Shown piece by piece: positions 4,029 to 5,156 of a stretch of DNA of 5,156 bases. Below the pieces are notes generated by a model. The model was not told the origin of the DNA and searched no databases. It was given only the letters and a program-made list of their open reading frames with translations. Numbering within the stretch: position 1 is the stretch's first letter; every line of letters starts with the position of its first letter. A program made the translations under genes and the position numbers. The DNA lies in NCBI RefSeq assembly GCF_937997465.1, contig NZ_CALKTQ010000300.1:1-5156 (forward strand), written 5' to 3'. The stretch comes from an uncultured Campylobacter sp. Lineage in GTDB: Bacteria > Campylobacterota > Campylobacteria > Campylobacterales > Campylobacteraceae.

Positions 4029-5156
4029 ATGCTAAGCGACAGAGAAATAGAAGCGAGCGCAAAACCGCAAAATATCGTAAAAATCGGTGCAAAACTGGGG
4101 CTAGGCGAGGAGGTGCTAGATACCTTCGGCAAGCTAAAAGCCAAGATCGAACCGCGCCTAGGTAGCGCACCCAGCGCAAACCTCATCCTAGTTACCGCGA
4201 CTAACCCGACACCGTACGGAGAGGGCAAAACGACCGTAACCGTGGGGCTATCTGACGGCTTAGCACGTATCGGTAAACGCGTGTGTGCCGCGCTTAGAGA
4301 GCCGAGCCTGGGGCCGGTTTTTGGTATAAAAGGCGGAGCGACTGGCGGCGGATACTCGCAGGTGACGCCTAGCGAGGATATCAACCTGCACTTTAACGGC
4401 GACTTTCACGCTATCACCTCGGCAAATAACCTCATCGCTGCGATGCTAGATAACCACATCCACCACGGCAACGCCCTAAATATCGACCCTGCGCGCGTTG
4501 TTTTCAAACGCTGCATGGATATGAACGACCGCTCGCTAAGAGAGATCGAGATAGGTCTTGAAAAGAGCAATAAATTTACGCGAAAGGATGGATTCGTCAT
4601 CACCGCCGCTAGCGAAATAATGGCAATCCTGTGCCTCGCGACCGATCTAAAAAATCTAAAAGAACGCGTCGAGAACATCGTCGTCGCCTACGATAAAGAG
4701 GGCGACCTCGTGCGCGCAAAATCCCTAAACTGCGCCGACGCCGTCTGCGTCCTGCTAAAAGAGGCGATAAAACCAAACCTCGTGCAAACGCTTGAGGGCA
4801 CGCCCGTGCTCATCCACGGCGGACCGTTTGCAAATATCGCGCACGGCTGCAACAGCGTGATAGCAACCAAAACTGCTCTAAATTTAGCCGACTACGTCGT
4901 GACCGAGGCGGGTTTTGGCGCTGAACTAGGAGCGCAAAAGTTCCTCGATATCAAGTGCCGCACCGCAGGACTTGCGCCAAAATGCGTCGTACTAGTAAGC
5001 ACTATCCGCTCGCTAAAATATAACGGCGGATGCGATAAAGACGGCATCTCACAGCCAAATTTGGACGCGCTAAAGCTAGGCGGCGAAAACCTAAAAGCCC
5101 ACATAGAAAATCTAAAAAATTTCAACCAAAACGTCATCGTCGCGCTAAATAAATTC
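4029..5156 (+). CDS. fhs: Formate-tetrahydrofolate ligase (3' truncated by window)
   Basis: The first 376 codons of an enzyme that is usually about 556 residues; the rest lies beyond the window, with no internal stop. The enzyme joins formate to tetrahydrofolate using ATP to give 10-formyl-tetrahydrofolate, feeding purine and formyl-methionine synthesis in the cytoplasm. The P-loop-like ATP site is TPYGEGKTT at residues 61-69. It is followed by the conserved EPSLGPVFG, the glycine-rich KGGATGGGYSQV and the segment SEDINLHF. NNHIHHGN-type residues appear as DNHIHHGN, and the second family signature appears as VSTIRSLKYNGG (323-334), close to the usual V-[AG]-T-[IV]-R-x-L-K-x-[HN]-G-G but with Ser at the second position. 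Start at ATG 4029, chosen from AAGGA six bases upstream. Identification is secure. Confidence 0.97.
   Translation, partial: MLSDREIEASAKPQNIVKIGAKLGLGEEVLDTFGKLKAKIEPRLGSAPSANLILVTATNPTPYGEGKTTVTVGLSDGLARIGKRVCAALREPSLGPVFGIKGGATGGGYSQVTPSEDINLHFNGDFHAITSANNLIAAMLDNHIHHGNALNIDPARVVFKRCMDMNDRSLREIEIGLEKSNKFTRKDGFVITAASEIMAILCLATDLKNLKERVENIVVAYDKEGDLVRAKSLNCADAVCVLLKEAIKPNLVQTLEGTPVLIHGGPFANIAHGCNSVIATKTALNLADYVVTEAGFGAELGAQKFLDIKCRTAGLAPKCVVLVSTIRSLKYNGGCDKDGISQPNLDALKLGGENLKAHIENLKNFNQNVIVALNKF

Noticed and set aside
4016..5137. Several long - strand open frames opposite fhs
   Set aside because: They lie antisense to a securely identified conserved enzyme gene and show no recognisable protein features.

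Overview
The window looks like a chromosomal segment of an epsilonproteobacterium, most likely a Campylobacter from the higher-GC oral group (C. showae/rectus/curvus-like). This is inferred from GC-containing coding DNA set in AT-rich spacers, the very frequent AAATTT hexamer, compact A-rich ribosome binding sites (AAGGA/AGGAGG), and a typical formate-tetrahydrofolate ligase. No database search was possible, so the species is an inference.

Layout. (1) 1-123: the last 40 codons of a + strand gene whose tail resembles the C-terminal end of YcxB-like proteins. (2) 132-2048: a 638-residue membrane protein with eight DnaJ-type CxxCxGxG zinc motifs, a TerB/EF-hand-like helical stretch, three predicted membrane helices and a C-terminal peptidoglycan-binding-like segment. 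(3) 2078-2413: a 111-residue protein built almost entirely of 19-residue repeats. These three genes are co-directional and tightly spaced (8 and 29 bases), so they probably form one operon. (4) 2414-2771: a spacer holding a decayed copy of the 3' end of the DJ-1/PfpI gene found further on, then a probable promoter with an FNR/CRP-like palindrome. (5) 2772-3029: a small two-helix membrane protein. (6) 3030-3298: a convergent spacer. (7) 3299-3895 on the - strand: an intact DJ-1/PfpI family protein resembling isonitrile hydratase. (8) 3896-4028: a divergent promoter region. (9) 4029-5156: fhs, the first 376 codons of formate-tetrahydrofolate ligase, cut by the window edge.

How the parts may work together. 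fhs is housekeeping one-carbon metabolism. The DJ-1/PfpI gene and the small membrane protein gene look like single-gene units. The most unusual part is the left-hand operon: a protein that appears to place a large cytoplasmic zinc-hairpin module on the inner membrane and a cell-wall-binding tail in the periplasm, followed at once by a highly repetitive beta-rich protein. No function is known to me for this pair. A chaperone or scaffold role at the envelope is only an inference. The second notable point is the genomic scar: a roughly 130-base direct repeat, consisting of the DJ-1 gene's 3' end plus its downstream flank, brackets the small membrane protein gene.
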